Shown here one piece after another: positions 8,660 to 17,734 of a stretch of DNA of 64,000 bases (position 1 is the first letter of the stretch; every line of letters starts with the position of its first letter). Source of the DNA: Bacteroides sp. GTDB lineage: Bacteria; Bacteroidota; Bacteroidia; Bacteroidales; UBA7960. A program made the position numbers and the translations under genes. The notes under the pieces are model-generated. The model was not told the DNA's origin. It did not search any database and was given only the letters and a program-made list of their open reading frames with translations. The DNA is taken from positions 1 to 64,000 of the forward strand of contig JAZBOS010000094.1 of the NCBI GenBank assembly GCA_036351255.1, read 5' to 3'.

Positions 8660-9349
8660 TTAAAAGGGAATTTCAGCACCGTGTCCTTTTAGTCCGAAAT
8701 GCCTGCGCAGTCCGTAAACCAGGGCATAGGCAAAGGGCGTGTCGAGCAGGGCGAATATCACTTTGAACAGAAACCCATTGACGATTAACGGGACAAAAAG
8801 GGACCATTCGATGACTCCAAAGATACAAAGCAATGAAATAATGATAAAGGTATCCACAAATTGGCTTGCAAAGGTTGAGAAATTGTTTCTCAGCCAAAGG
8901 TGTTTTCCTTTGGTTACCCGCTTCCAGAAATGGAAGATCTGCACATCGAGGAATTGAGCCAGGAGATAAGCTGCCAGGGAGGCGCCCACGGCAATATAGG
9001 TATAGCTGAAGGCCTTGTTATATTCCTCATTGCTGAGCGGTGACCAGTCGGTGGCCCTTGCCTGGGAGGTGATGATAATGATTAGCAATGCAAAAGCGCT
9101 GGCAAACACACCGGCCACTACCACCCGGTGCGCCCTGCGCTGGCCAAAGACTTCCGAAATGACATCGGTGATCAGGAAGGTGACAGGATAGGCTATGATC
9201 CCAACACTTAATTGGAACTCATACAAGCCAAAGGGATTCCAGGTAAAGAATTTCTGGAAGATCAGGTTGCTGGTGACCAGTGAAGTAATGAAAAGCCCTG
9301 AAAGGATCAGATAAAGGACTTCGGCCTGTTCGCGCTGTCGGGTGGTCAT
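8660..9349 (-). CDS. yhhQ: Queuosine precursor transporter (YhhQ/VUT family)
   Basis: About 229 residues from the ATG at 9349 (MTTRQREQAEVLY); an ATG at 9382 is possible but adds 11 atypical residues. There are six or so hydrophobic helices with the family signatures TSNLIFQKF, YPVTFLITDVISEVFG (cytoplasmic acidic motif), YLLAQFLDVQIFHFWK and NNFSTFASQFVDT. The family imports preQ1/preQ0 or a related queuosine precursor. Another queuosine gene, queG, lies at 37658-38611 but not in the same operon. No preQ1 riboswitch pattern was recognised in the short leader. Confidence 0.88.
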   Translation of the reverse strand: MTTRQREQAEVLYLILSGLFITSLVTSNLIFQKFFTWNPFGLYEFQLSVGIIAYPVTFLITDVISEVFGQRRAHRVVVAGVFASAFALLIIIITSQARATDWSPLSNEEYNKAFSYTYIAVGASLAAYLLAQFLDVQIFHFWKRVTKGKHLWLRNNFSTFASQFVDTFIIISLLCIFGVIEWSLFVPLIVNGFLFKVIFALLDTPFAYALVYGLRRHFGLKGHGAEIPF

Positions 9350-9460
9350 TGGGCGGGTGCTTTTAAATAAAAAACATAACAAGCATCCTGAAGAATTGTT
9401 GAAACGCCGCCCGCCTGTTTGGAATGAAAGAACACAAATCCCGGTTAATCGGGAAGACCC

Positions 9461-10177
9461 TTAAACTTCAAGTTGACGGAGATAAAGCTGAATGGTGTTT
9501 TCCAGGCCAAAGTATAAGGCATCGGAGATCAGCGCGTGTCCAATGGAAACCTCAAGCAAATGGGGAATGTGCTGTGCAAAGTATTTCAGGTTTTCAAGGC
9601 TTAGATCGTGGCCTGCATTAATGGCCAAGCCTGCTTTATTAGCGGCCTCGGCAGCCTTAACGAAAGGCGCGATGGCGGCCTCGCGGTTAAGGGGATAGTT
9701 GGCGGCATAAGGTTCTGTGTACAACTCCACCCGGTCGGTGCCACTATCAGCTGCCCGGAAGATCATTTCTTCATCGGTTTCAATAAAAATGGAGGTACGC
9801 ACCCCGTAGCCCTGGATCTCGGCGATGATATCTTTCAGGAAGTCAGCGTGCTTGATGGTGTTCCATCCTGCATTGGAGGTCAGGGCATTGGGCGGATCGG
9901 GCACCAGGGTGGCCTGGGCCGGCCTGATCTCAGCGATGAGTTGCAGGAATTTCTTAGAGGGATAACCTTCAATGTTAAACTCCGTTTTGACAACAGGTTT
10001 CAGGTCGTAAACATCGCGGTAGCGGATGTGACGCTCGTCGGGACGGGGGTGGACGGTAATGCCCTGGGCCCCGTAACGTTCACAGTCGATGGCGGCTTTC
10101 ACCAGGTCGGGGACATTGCCACCGCGGGCATTGCGCAGGGTGGCAATTTTGTTGATGTTAACACTTAAACGGGTCAT
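9461..10177 (-). CDS. pdxJ: Pyridoxine 5'-phosphate synthase
   Basis: 238 residues from the ATG at 10177 ([19 protein letters not shown]), the family start; the upstream in-frame ATG adds 9 residues. PdxJ condenses 1-deoxyxylulose 5-phosphate with 3-amino-2-oxopropyl phosphate in the DXP-dependent route to vitamin B6. Diagnostic motifs are [28 protein letters not shown]...[30 protein letters not shown] and [13 protein letters not shown], in the usual order and at the usual length. It lies about 90 nt downstream of the tRNA-Gly on the same strand. Confidence 0.96.
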   Translation of the reverse strand: MTRLSVNINKIATLRNARGGNVPDLVKAAIDCERYGAQGITVHPRPDERHIRYRDVYDLKPVVKTEFNIEGYPSKKFLQLIAEIRPAQATLVPDPPNALTSNAGWNTIKHADFLKDIIAEIQGYGVRTSIFIETDEEMIFRAADSGTDRVELYTEPYAANYPLNREAAIAPFVKAAEAANKAGLAINAGHDLSLENLKYFAQHIPHLLEVSIGHALISDALYFGLENTIQLYLRQLEV

Positions 10178-10267
10178 GGCTGAAAATTTAAACCGCAAGG
10201 GCACCGTTGTAGCTATCCTCGCTGCCCGGAGCCATTGCGGCTGTGAATGTTGTATGGCAAGAAAACC

Positions 10268-10343
10268 TGGAGCGGAAAACGGGACTCGAACCCGCGACCC
10301 TCAGCTTGGGAAGCTGATGCTCTACCAACTGAGCTATTCCCGC
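10268..10343 (-). tRNA. tRNA-Gly (anticodon CCC)
   Basis: Read on the minus strand, acceptor GCGGGAA pairs with TTTCCGC (one G-U). The D arm is GCTCAGTTGGTAGAGC. Anticodon stem TCAGC/GCTGA encloses TTCCCAA, anticodon CCC. The T arm holds GGGTTCGAACCC. The 3' TCCA is encoded. Confidence 0.95.
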
Positions 10344-10519
10344 CATTCGAAAGCAAAAAAGACCATGGCTTTTTTGAACTATTCAAAATTAATATAAAAC
10401 CTTGAAAAAAAACCGTTATTCATTTATCCCGTGGGGATTTTTTTGAATTTTGTTATTTTTCCTGCCGGAAGGGATAAAAGGAAAATATTATTTAACTTCA
10501 CAACGAATAATACAATACG

Positions 10520-11185
10520 ATGCTGGCAAAAGACCTGTTGAGTGATCTGGTAATTCCACTTAAAACCTCAGACGAAGCGGCAAGTGCGCTGGCCTGGATG
10601 GATGAGTTGCGGATTTCGCATATGCCCATAGTGAACAACGAAAAATTCCTGGGGCTGGTATCAGAGGCGGATATCCTGAACCTGAACGCCCTGGATGAAC
10701 CCCTGGGCAACCACAAGCTTTCCCTGACCCGCCCCTATGTGCTTCATTATCAGCATTTTTATGATGTTATCCGCTTAATTGCCACCCAGAAACTGAGCCT
10801 TGTGCCGGTGCTTGATCCCAAGGAAAACTACCTTGGCTGCATTACTTTAAGCCGGGTAGTAGAGGAAATGGCCAATATTTCCTCGGTGGAACAACCCGGG
10901 GGTATCATTGTTCTGGAGGTGAACGACCACGATTATTCGCTTTCAGAGATAGCACGTATTGTTGAGAGCAACGACGCAAAAGTCCTGAGCTCTTATGTCA
11001 ATTCCTTTCCTGAGAGTACCCGCCTGGAAGTGACAATAAAGGTGAACAGGATTGACCTCTCATCCATCCTTCAGACTTTTAACCGATACAATTATAGTAT
11101 TCTGGCTTCATTTTCAGAAGAAAGTAAATTTGGTGAATTATTAAACGACCGGTTCGAGTCGCTGATGAATTATCTGAACATATAA
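10520..11185 (+). CDS. CBS-domain protein with C-terminal ACT-like domain
   Basis: 221 residues. Two CBS motifs lie at about 1-60 (KDLLSDLVIPLKTSDEA, MPIVNNEKFLGLVSEADIL) and 75-125 (LSLVPVLDPKENYLGCITL). A C-terminal stretch from about 130 (GGIIVLEVNDHDYSLSEIA) resembles an ACT domain. Such proteins bind nucleotides and usually act as regulatory modules. The outer membrane barrel gene begins 14 nt downstream, so the two are probably cotranscribed. The ligand is unknown. Confidence 0.8.
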   Translation: MLAKDLLSDLVIPLKTSDEAASALAWMDELRISHMPIVNNEKFLGLVSEADILNLNALDEPLGNHKLSLTRPYVLHYQHFYDVIRLIATQKLSLVPVLDPKENYLGCITLSRVVEEMANISSVEQPGGIIVLEVNDHDYSLSEIARIVESNDAKVLSSYVNSFPESTRLEVTIKVNRIDLSSILQTFNRYNYSILASFSEESKFGELLNDRFESLMNYLNI

Positions 11186-11199
11186 GTTTTCCGGTCGCA

Positions 11200-12675
11200 A
11201 TGTGGATTTCTCCCAGGTTTCGTTTCTGTCTTTTTTTTATTCTTTTGCAGTTGGGTTCGACTTTGCTTTCGGGGCAATCGAGGGTTGACTCTGTATTTGC
11301 GCGACTTCGATCTGAGCCTTCCATACCCGTTTACGAAGATGGTTCTTCGCCCAGGGTGGTGGTGACAGACATTGATATGGAAGGCAATAAAATTACCCGT
11401 TTTGGGATCATCACCCGTGAAATGGTATTCAATGCAGGGGATACCTTATCGCTTTTAAACCTGGTTCAGGCCATGGAAGAGAGCCGGGAAAACATTCTGA
11501 ATACTGCCCTTTTCAATTTCGTGGAGATGGATCTGGATCTTTCAGCCTTTCCATTGGTAAAAGTCAATATTCTTCTTGTTGAAAGATGGTATCTCTGGCC
11601 TTTTCCGATCCTGGAGCTGGGCGACCGAAACATCAATGAATGGCTTGACGACCCTGGTCTCTCGCGGATGAACTATGGGTCCTACCTTGTTTGGGAGAAT
11701 TTCCGGGGCAGGCGCGAAAGCATAAAATTGTTAATGAAAACCGGCTACCGTCATTTATACACCCTGGGTTATACCAAACCTTATTTCAATGCCGCAAAAA
11801 CTTTGGGCTGGGCCATGGAAGGCGGTATTTCGCAAAGCCGTGAACTGGCTTATATGACCAGGGAAAACCGTCAGCAGTTTGTGAAACTGTCGGACGATTT
11901 TGTGTTCAGAAAATGGTATTTTCAGGCGGGGATCGATTACAGACCAGCCATTCGCAACATCCATTCTTTCCGACTGGGTTATAATTCTTTTTCTTTTGCC
12001 GACACCCTGCTTACGCTTAATCCCCGATTTAGCCCGGGTGGGGCTCCTGATATTCATTTTTTCAGTTTCTCCTGGGAGTTTAAGAATGACTTCAGAGATT
12101 TGAAGGCCTACCCGCTTCATGGACATTATTTTGATGTCAAGGTCTTGCGCAATGGCTTTGGCTTGCTAAAAGAAGAAGAGATGGACCTGACAACCGTTCA
12201 GTCATCCTATCGTAAGTTTTGGGAACTGGGGCCCCGTTGGTATTTTGCTGCGGGTGCAAATGCAAAGGTCAGTCAAGGCATCACGGATGTGTATTTCAAT
12301 CAGCAAGGGCTAGGGTTTTTGGGCGATCTCGTCAGGGGATATGAGAATTATGTGATTGACGGACAGCATTTCCTGGTTGGAAAATCTAACCTGAAATTTG
12401 CACTGGTACCTCAACGAACGGGACGCATTGGTTTTATTCCATGGGAACACTTTGGATTGATTCACTATGCCTTTTATCTTAATTTATTTGCCGATTTGGG
12501 CTACGTTTCAGATAAGCACTTTTTTGAAGGCAATTCTTTGACCAATACCTGGCTTGGGGGTACAGGCATCGGCCTGGATTTTGTCACTTATTACGACAAG
12601 GTTTTTCGCACCGAATTTTCCATTAACCGAAAGGGTGAGGCTGGGCTGTTCTTTCATGTCATTGCCCCGATATAA
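11200..12675 (+). CDS. BamA/TamA-superfamily outer membrane protein (POTRA plus barrel)
   Basis: 491 residues with an N-terminal signal peptide (ending near LLSGQS). It is followed by a POTRA-like domain (about 50-130: VVVTDIDMEGNKITRFGIITREM, split here as VVVTDIDMEGNK and RFGIITREM). The rest is an amphipathic beta-strand-rich C-terminal barrel with many aromatic strand ends. The shortness (BamA has five POTRA domains) suggests a single-POTRA member, as is common for orphan surface-antigen proteins in Bacteroidota. The substrate or partner is unknown. It follows the CBS-domain gene by 14 nt. Confidence 0.75.
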   Translation: MWISPRFRFCLFFILLQLGSTLLSGQSRVDSVFARLRSEPSIPVYEDGSSPRVVVTDIDMEGNKITRFGIITREMVFNAGDTLSLLNLVQAMEESRENILNTALFNFVEMDLDLSAFPLVKVNILLVERWYLWPFPILELGDRNINEWLDDPGLSRMNYGSYLVWENFRGRRESIKLLMKTGYRHLYTLGYTKPYFNAAKTLGWAMEGGISQSRELAYMTRENRQQFVKLSDDFVFRKWYFQAGIDYRPAIRNIHSFRLGYNSFSFADTLLTLNPRFSPGGAPDIHFFSFSWEFKNDFRDLKAYPLHGHYFDVKVLRNGFGLLKEEEMDLTTVQSSYRKFWELGPRWYFAAGANAKVSQGITDVYFNQQGLGFLGDLVRGYENYVIDGQHFLVGKSNLKFALVPQRTGRIGFIPWEHFGLIHYAFYLNLFADLGYVSDKHFFEGNSLTNTWLGGTGIGLDFVTYYDKVFRTEFSINRKGEAGLFFHVIAPI

Positions 12676-12875
12676 TTCGTTGATGCTTAAAGCCAAAAAC
12701 AGACAGGGTGTTCCCTGAAAAAAAGAAAAAAACATTTATCTTTAAGCCTTTTTTAAGGCAAACCCACATTGGAACTTTGTCATCTCCTTTGTTTTAGCCC
12801 ATTGGCTTTTGCCTAGGTGTTTCGGGTTTTCTCCTTGCATTATTATAATATGAGTTCTTTTCAATCATTTATTGC

Positions 12876-14426
12876 ATGAATAAGCACCCTCGATTAAGTT
12901 TTTGGCAAATCTGGAACATGAGTTTCGGATTTCTGGGCATCCAGTTTGGTTTTGCCCTTCAGAATGCCAACGTAAGCCGCATTTTTGAAACCCTTGGGGC
13001 TGACGTTGGGAGTATCCCTATCCTATGGATTGCAGCCCCGGTAACAGGGTTAATCGTTCAGCCCATCATCGGTCATATGAGCGACAACACCTGGAATCGC
13101 CTGGGCAGACGCAGGCCTTATTTTCTTTTTGGTGCTATCATGGCATCCATTGCACTGTTGATAATGCCCAACAGCCCGATGCTTTGGGTTGCAGCAGGAA
13201 TGCTATGGATCATGGATGCCTCTATCAACATCTCCATGGAGCCTTTTAGAGCCTTTGTGGGCGATATGCTTCCTCCTGAACAGCGCACCAAAGGCTTTGC
13301 CATGCAGAGCTTCTTTATCGGTATTGGTGCCGTGGTGGCCAGCGCATTACCCTACATCCTCACCAACTGGCTCAATGTGCCCAATGTGGCAGCCGAAGGA
13401 CAGATCCCCCTGTCGGTGAAATACTCCTTTTACATTGGTGCTGCTGCCTTTTTTACTGCTGTCTTGTGGACAGTGCTTACCACTAAAGAGTACAGCCCCG
13501 AACAACTGGCCAGTTTTGAAGCCGGCAAAAGTGATGAGGAACGGTTAAAACAGCACGAACGTGATATGCTGCTTCCGGCTGAACGATTTTTGAAAAGTGC
13601 ACCCTTTTGGATTATCTTGGGTTTGCTGTTTTCTGTGTTGGTTTATCTTTTTAAACTGGAAGGCGAGCTATACATCCTAACCGTTGGAATTACGCTCTTT
13701 GGCTTGATTCAGTTAGTGACCGGGCGCATGATAAGGTCGGGTAAGCCTGGCAACGGATTTGTGGTAGTAATCAACGACTTGTTCAGAATGCCTAAAACCA
13801 TGGGACAACTTGCCGTGGTACAGTTCTTTTCCTGGTTCGCCTTGTTTTCGCTTTGGATCTATACAACGGCTGCCGTTACCTCTCACGTATATGGTACCAG
13901 TGACCCTACCACAGAGCTATACAACAAGGGCGCCGACTGGGTGGGAATCATGTTTGCCGTATACAACGGTTTTGCGGCCCTGGTGGCTTTCCTGCTTCCT
14001 GTTCTGGCCAAATGGACCAACCGCAGGGTCACCCATAGTATCGCACTGGTTGCTGGTGGTATTGGATTGATTTCAATTTATTTTGTTAAAGACCCCAATA
14101 TGCTAATATTGTCAATGCTTGGTGTAGGCTTGGCTTGGTCGAGTATCCTCTCCATGCCTTATGCCATCCTGACCGGATCGCTTCCTGCGCACAAAATGGG
14201 CACCTATATGGGCATCTTTAACTTCTTTATTGTCATCCCTCAAATTCTTGCAGCAACCATCCTGGGTTTTTTTGTTACAAAGATTGCTGGAGGTCATGCC
14301 ATTTGGGCACTGGTTCTCGGTGGCATATCCTTTTTTATTGCAGCCGTTGTTGTGATGTTTGTGCAGGATGAAGACGAAAAAATCATTAAACAACAAGAAT
14401 CCACGCTAACTCATTCAGAATTATGA
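12876..14426 (+). CDS. MFS sugar transporter (SLC45-like, probably maltose)
   Basis: 516 residues with about twelve hydrophobic helices. The N-terminus (LSFWQIWNMSFGFLGIQFGF) and the loop motif GHMSDNTWNRLGRRRPYF are signatures of the SLC45/glycoside-pentoside-hexuronide-like MFS group. MEPFRAFVGDMLP is also typical. A long cytoplasmic loop separates the halves (about 205-245). The ATGA overlap with malQ (14423-14426) and the PfkB kinase behind it support uptake of maltose or maltodextrin by proton symport across the inner membrane. Confidence 0.88.
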   Translation: MNKHPRLSFWQIWNMSFGFLGIQFGFALQNANVSRIFETLGADVGSIPILWIAAPVTGLIVQPIIGHMSDNTWNRLGRRRPYFLFGAIMASIALLIMPNSPMLWVAAGMLWIMDASINISMEPFRAFVGDMLPPEQRTKGFAMQSFFIGIGAVVASALPYILTNWLNVPNVAAEGQIPLSVKYSFYIGAAAFFTAVLWTVLTTKEYSPEQLASFEAGKSDEERLKQHERDMLLPAERFLKSAPFWIILGLLFSVLVYLFKLEGELYILTVGITLFGLIQLVTGRMIRSGKPGNGFVVVINDLFRMPKTMGQLAVVQFFSWFALFSLWIYTTAAVTSHVYGTSDPTTELYNKGADWVGIMFAVYNGFAALVAFLLPVLAKWTNRRVTHSIALVAGGIGLISIYFVKDPNMLILSMLGVGLAWSSILSMPYAILTGSLPAHKMGTYMGIFNFFIVIPQILAATILGFFVTKIAGGHAIWALVLGGISFFIAAVVVMFVQDEDEKIIKQQESTLTHSEL

Positions 14427-15913
14427 AAAACGAACGTTCAAGCGGAGTTTTATTGCATATCACTTCCCTGCCGGGTCCTTACGGCATAGGCACCATGGGC
14501 CGCGAAGCCTTTGAATTTGTTGATTTCCTGGTGGCCTCAGGGCAAAAGATTTGGCAGATCCTGCCTTTGGGTCACACTGGTTACGGTGACTCGCCCTATC
14601 AGTGCTTCTCAGCTTTTGCCGGAAACCCCCTGCTGATCAATCTGGATAAATTGCTGAAAGAAGAACTCCTGGAGGAAAATGACCTCCCCCACGATCTTTC
14701 CTTTCATGATAATGCCGTGGATTTTGGCCAGGTATTTACTTACAAATTTCCGTTGCTGCGAAAAGCCTATGAGCGCTTTAAGGCAAACAACCACATCGTC
14801 AGGCAAATGCAGTTTGAGAATTTTGTCAGAAAAACTGAATTTTGGCTTGAGGATTACGCTTTCTTTATGGCCCTGAAAAACCACTTTGGGGGTAAAGCCT
14901 GGTCAGAATGGGATATGCAGGTAAAGACCCGCAATCCTGAAACCCTGAATCGCTATCGTGAACAGCTGTCGGACGACATAGGTTTTTACCGTTTTCTGCA
15001 ATTTGTGTTTTACAGGCAATGGCAGGAACTGAAAGCATATGCCAACCTGAATGACATCAAGATCATTGGCGACATCCCATTGTACGTGGCTGCTGACAGC
15101 GCTGATGCATGGTCCAACTCCGAAATCTTTCATTTTGATGAGAAACTGGACCCTGTTGCCGTGGCGGGCGTACCCCCCGATTACTTCAGCGTCACCGGGC
15201 AACTATGGGGTAATCCCATTTACAAATGGGAGGTGCTCCAGGAAGATGGTTTTTCCTGGTGGATTGAACGGGTAAAGGCCAACCTGGTGCTTTATGATAT
15301 CATCCGCATCGACCATTTTCGGGGACTGGCTGCCTATTGGGAAGTGCCTTTCGGTGAGAAAACCGCCATCAAGGGCGAATGGGTCAATGCCCCCGGGCAG
15401 GAATTGCTCGAAGCGCTTTACGAGGCCCTGGGCGACCTCCCCATCATTGCTGAGGACCTGGGGGTTATCACACCCGATGTGGTGGAACTGCGCGATAGCT
15501 TTGAGTTGCCCGGCATGAAGATCCTTCAGTTTGCCTTCGATTCAGGCGAAGAAAACGACTTTATGCCACATACCTATGATAAGAATTGCGTGGTTTACAC
15601 TGGCACCCATGATAACGATACCACCCTTGGGCAGTTTAAATCAGTTCGGGATTCGGATCGCTTGTTTATGAAGGAATATTTTGGCGTGGATGAGCGTGAT
15701 CCTGCTTGGTCGTTTATCAAACTGGCCTGGAGCACTGTGGCCAATATGGCCATCACGCCCCTTCAGGACTTGCTCAGGTTGGATACCGATGCCCGGATGA
15801 ATTTCCCAGGTAAAGCTTCAGGCTATTGGAGGTGGCGCTATAGCAAGGATATGCTTAAACCTTCACACGCCGAAGAATTGCTGAAGATTACCCGGCTCTA
15901 TGGTCGCCGGTAA
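14423..15913 (+). CDS. malQ: 4-alpha-glucanotransferase (GH77)
   Basis: 496 residues, the usual length for short GH77 enzymes. It transfers glucan segments between maltodextrins in the cytoplasm and releases glucose. Motifs in order are GVLLHITSLPGPYGIGTMG near the N-terminus, WQILPLGHTGYGDSPYQ, IIGDIPLYVAADSADAW, GVPPDYFSVTGQLWGNP, the nucleophile Asp region IRIDHFRGL, the acid/base Glu in IIAEDLGVITP, and GTHDNDTTLGQF with the third acidic residue. Its start overlaps the transporter stop by 4 bp, and the kinase gene begins at or just after its stop. Confidence 0.97.
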   Translation: MKNERSSGVLLHITSLPGPYGIGTMGREAFEFVDFLVASGQKIWQILPLGHTGYGDSPYQCFSAFAGNPLLINLDKLLKEELLEENDLPHDLSFHDNAVDFGQVFTYKFPLLRKAYERFKANNHIVRQMQFENFVRKTEFWLEDYAFFMALKNHFGGKAWSEWDMQVKTRNPETLNRYREQLSDDIGFYRFLQFVFYRQWQELKAYANLNDIKIIGDIPLYVAADSADAWSNSEIFHFDEKLDPVAVAGVPPDYFSVTGQLWGNPIYKWEVLQEDGFSWWIERVKANLVLYDIIRIDHFRGLAAYWEVPFGEKTAIKGEWVNAPGQELLEALYEALGDLPIIAEDLGVITPDVVELRDSFELPGMKILQFAFDSGEENDFMPHTYDKNCVVYTGTHDNDTTLGQFKSVRDSDRLFMKEYFGVDERDPAWSFIKLAWSTVANMAITPLQDLLRLDTDARMNFPGKASGYWRWRYSKDMLKPSHAEELLKITRLYGRR

Positions 15914-15952
15914 ATGACATTGATTCCCCTGAAACCGTTAAAAGGAATGGAT

Positions 15953-17056
15953 ATGAAGCAAGTTGAGATTGTACAAAAAACTTATGAGCGCCTGGAAAAA
16001 TGGGAAAAGAAGGATCACATCCTGGTGGGTTTTGACGGATTTGTGGATGAGATCATTCATGTTGTAGACAAGCGAAAGAATCCTTTAGAATATCAGCGTA
16101 TCAAGGATATCAAGGCCTTTTCTGAAAGGATAGCTTCCGTTGCAGGTTTAAGTGCTAATATTGAATTGGTGCCCACCCAGACCAAGCTGGGCGGTAATGG
16201 CCCCATCATGGCCAATGCCCTGATCGCACAAGGGCAGGAGGTGACCTATATCGGTGCCCTTGGAAAACATTTTATTCACCCGGTATTCCGAGAATTTGCT
16301 GACCGTTGCCGACAGGTGGTCTCCCTTACTGACCCCGGTTATACCGATGCCCTCGAATTTTTTGACGGGAAGATCATGCTGGGGAAAATGAATAACCTGG
16401 TGGAGGTAAGCTATGAAAGCCTGCTGGATAAGATGCCTGAAAAACAGATTGCAGAATTGCTCAGCGATGTTCAGATGGTGGCTTTTACCAACTGGACCAT
16501 GCTTTCCAACCTGAATACCATCCTGGAGTCCTTTGGCAGTCTGATGAAAAAGCAATCCGTAAAACCAAAGGTGTTTATCGATCTGGCTGACCCCAAGAAA
16601 CGGACAACAGAGGACATCCGGAATGTTTTGAAAATTATTTCCGGCCTCCCCTGCGAAACGGTGTTAAGTATGAACCTGAGCGAATCGACCATTATCAGCC
16701 TTGTATTGGGGATCAAAGAGGAAGAGATCCTCTCCCGGGCTGTGCAGATCAGAAACAAGATGGATGTCGCAGGTATTGTGATCCATCCGGTAAACGGGGC
16801 GGCTGTGGCCATGAAGGATGAAAGCATATGGATTGAAGGCCCCTATACCCCAAAACCCAAACTTACCACAGGTGCAGGTGATAACTTCAATGCCGGCTTT
16901 TGTAATGCCTGGCTGGGCGGTTTTAATCCCGGACAATGCCTGGCACTCGGCGTGTGTACTTCTGGGTTTTATGTGAGAAACGGAAAGTCACCCTCCAGGG
17001 CTGAATTGCTGAAATTCATAAAAAAGTGGACAGACCTTAACTGTGGTCCGATATAA
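15953..17056 (+). CDS. PfkB-family carbohydrate kinase
   Basis: About 367 residues from the ATG at 15953. Alternatives are the ATG at 15914, abutting the malQ stop, and one at 15947. The AAAGGA at about 15940 favours 15953. Family features are FDGFVDEIIHVVD at the N-terminus, KLGGNGPIMANALIAQG (substrate-binding GGN), and the catalytic GAGDNFNAGF near the C-terminus with the anion-hole GAGD. It would phosphorylate a sugar with ATP in the cytoplasm. The adjacent transporter and malQ suggest glucose or a related maltodextrin product, but the exact substrate cannot be read from sequence. Terminated at 17079. Confidence 0.85.
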   Translation: MKQVEIVQKTYERLEKWEKKDHILVGFDGFVDEIIHVVDKRKNPLEYQRIKDIKAFSERIASVAGLSANIELVPTQTKLGGNGPIMANALIAQGQEVTYIGALGKHFIHPVFREFADRCRQVVSLTDPGYTDALEFFDGKIMLGKMNNLVEVSYESLLDKMPEKQIAELLSDVQMVAFTNWTMLSNLNTILESFGSLMKKQSVKPKVFIDLADPKKRTTEDIRNVLKIISGLPCETVLSMNLSESTIISLVLGIKEEEILSRAVQIRNKMDVAGIVIHPVNGAAVAMKDESIWIEGPYTPKPKLTTGAGDNFNAGFCNAWLGGFNPGQCLALGVCTSGFYVRNGKSPSRAELLKFIKKWTDLNCGPI

Positions 17057-17078
17057 ATCTCCTTTCCCTTAAAAATAC

Positions 17079-17122
17079 TGTCCGCTTGCGAACAACCCTA
17101 TTCGCAAGCGGACATTTTTTTT
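17079..17122 (+). terminator. Rho-independent terminator of the malQ operon
   Basis: A perfect 14-bp stem (TGTCCGCTTGCGAA with TTCGCAAGCGGACA), an 8-nt loop, then eight T residues. Confidence 0.92.
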
Positions 17123-17187
17123 GTCCGCTTTTGGATTAAATTTTATTTTTAATTTTATAAAACACTAATAAAGAGCAAATTATAATC

Positions 17188-17203
17188 TTTGGCACGCCGT
17201 TGG
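17188..17203 (+). promoter_or_regulatory. Possible sigma-54-type promoter
   Basis: TTTGGCACG gives a perfect -24 box. The -12 part reads TGGA where TTGC is expected, keeping the G but not the C. It lies 53 nt before the ATG of the small secreted protein. TTTGGCACG also occurs at 37005 within an ordinary promoter, so a vegetative -7 reading is possible. Confidence 0.35.
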
Positions 17204-17255
17204 ATAATACAATGACGAAAACAAACAAAAAGCAAACAATAAAAAATTTAAAAAA

Positions 17256-17555
17256 ATGAAAACTAAACTTATAATCTCCGCCACTTTGATTTTTGCTGCT
17301 TCTTTTATGGCTAATGCAAGCGCACCCAAAAGAATGCTAACCGTTTACGATCAGCTGGGACGAAAACTCTCGATGCCAGTGAAGGTTGAAGAAGCCGCCG
17401 ATACCTTCCCGTTCGACCAGCAAGCTGAATTTAAAAGCTTCCGTGCAACTGAAGTGAGCCGCATCTTTGACCTCTCTGAAATTACCAAGCCCGAAGTCGA
17501 AGATACCGATATCCCCGTTGATCTGGAAAGCATTTTTAAGGAAGCCACCAAATAA
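17256..17555 (+). CDS. Small secreted protein of unknown function
   Basis: 99 residues with a signal peptide (MKTKLIISATLIFAASFMANASA, cleavage near 22). The mature chain is about 77 residues, acidic and without cysteine. It has a YDQLGRKLSMPVKVEE start that resembles the strand pattern of short Bacteroidota exported proteins, and an Asp/Glu-rich tail (KPEVEDTDIPVDLE). It is flanked by terminators on both sides, so it is monocistronic. A sigma-54-like site lies upstream. I do not recognise the family. Confidence 0.7.
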   Translation: MKTKLIISATLIFAASFMANASAPKRMLTVYDQLGRKLSMPVKVEEAADTFPFDQQAEFKSFRATEVSRIFDLSEITKPEVEDTDIPVDLESIFKEATK

Positions 17556-17635
17556 AACATAAAAGAGAACCAACCTGAAAACAAGTAACAACCAGTAATC
17601 TTCCCTCTAATTCTCTTTCATTGTTTTGGTTTTGG

Positions 17636-17664
17636 GTCCCTGCGGAAGCAGGGACTTTTTTTTT
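17636..17664 (+). terminator. Rho-independent terminator
   Basis: GTCCCTGC pairs with GCAGGGAC across a GGAA tetraloop, followed by nine T residues. Confidence 0.92.
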
Positions 17665-17734
17665 ATTTTGCTCCCGGGCGTTCTGGCCAAATGTGCTAAT
17701 TTTACAGGCTTAAAACCCCTCCAAGCTTAAGGTC

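Noticed and set aside
9350-9460. preQ1 riboswitch before yhhQ
   Set aside because: The short leader has no recognisable preQ1 aptamer core; only a weak CCCG/CGGG hairpin was seen.
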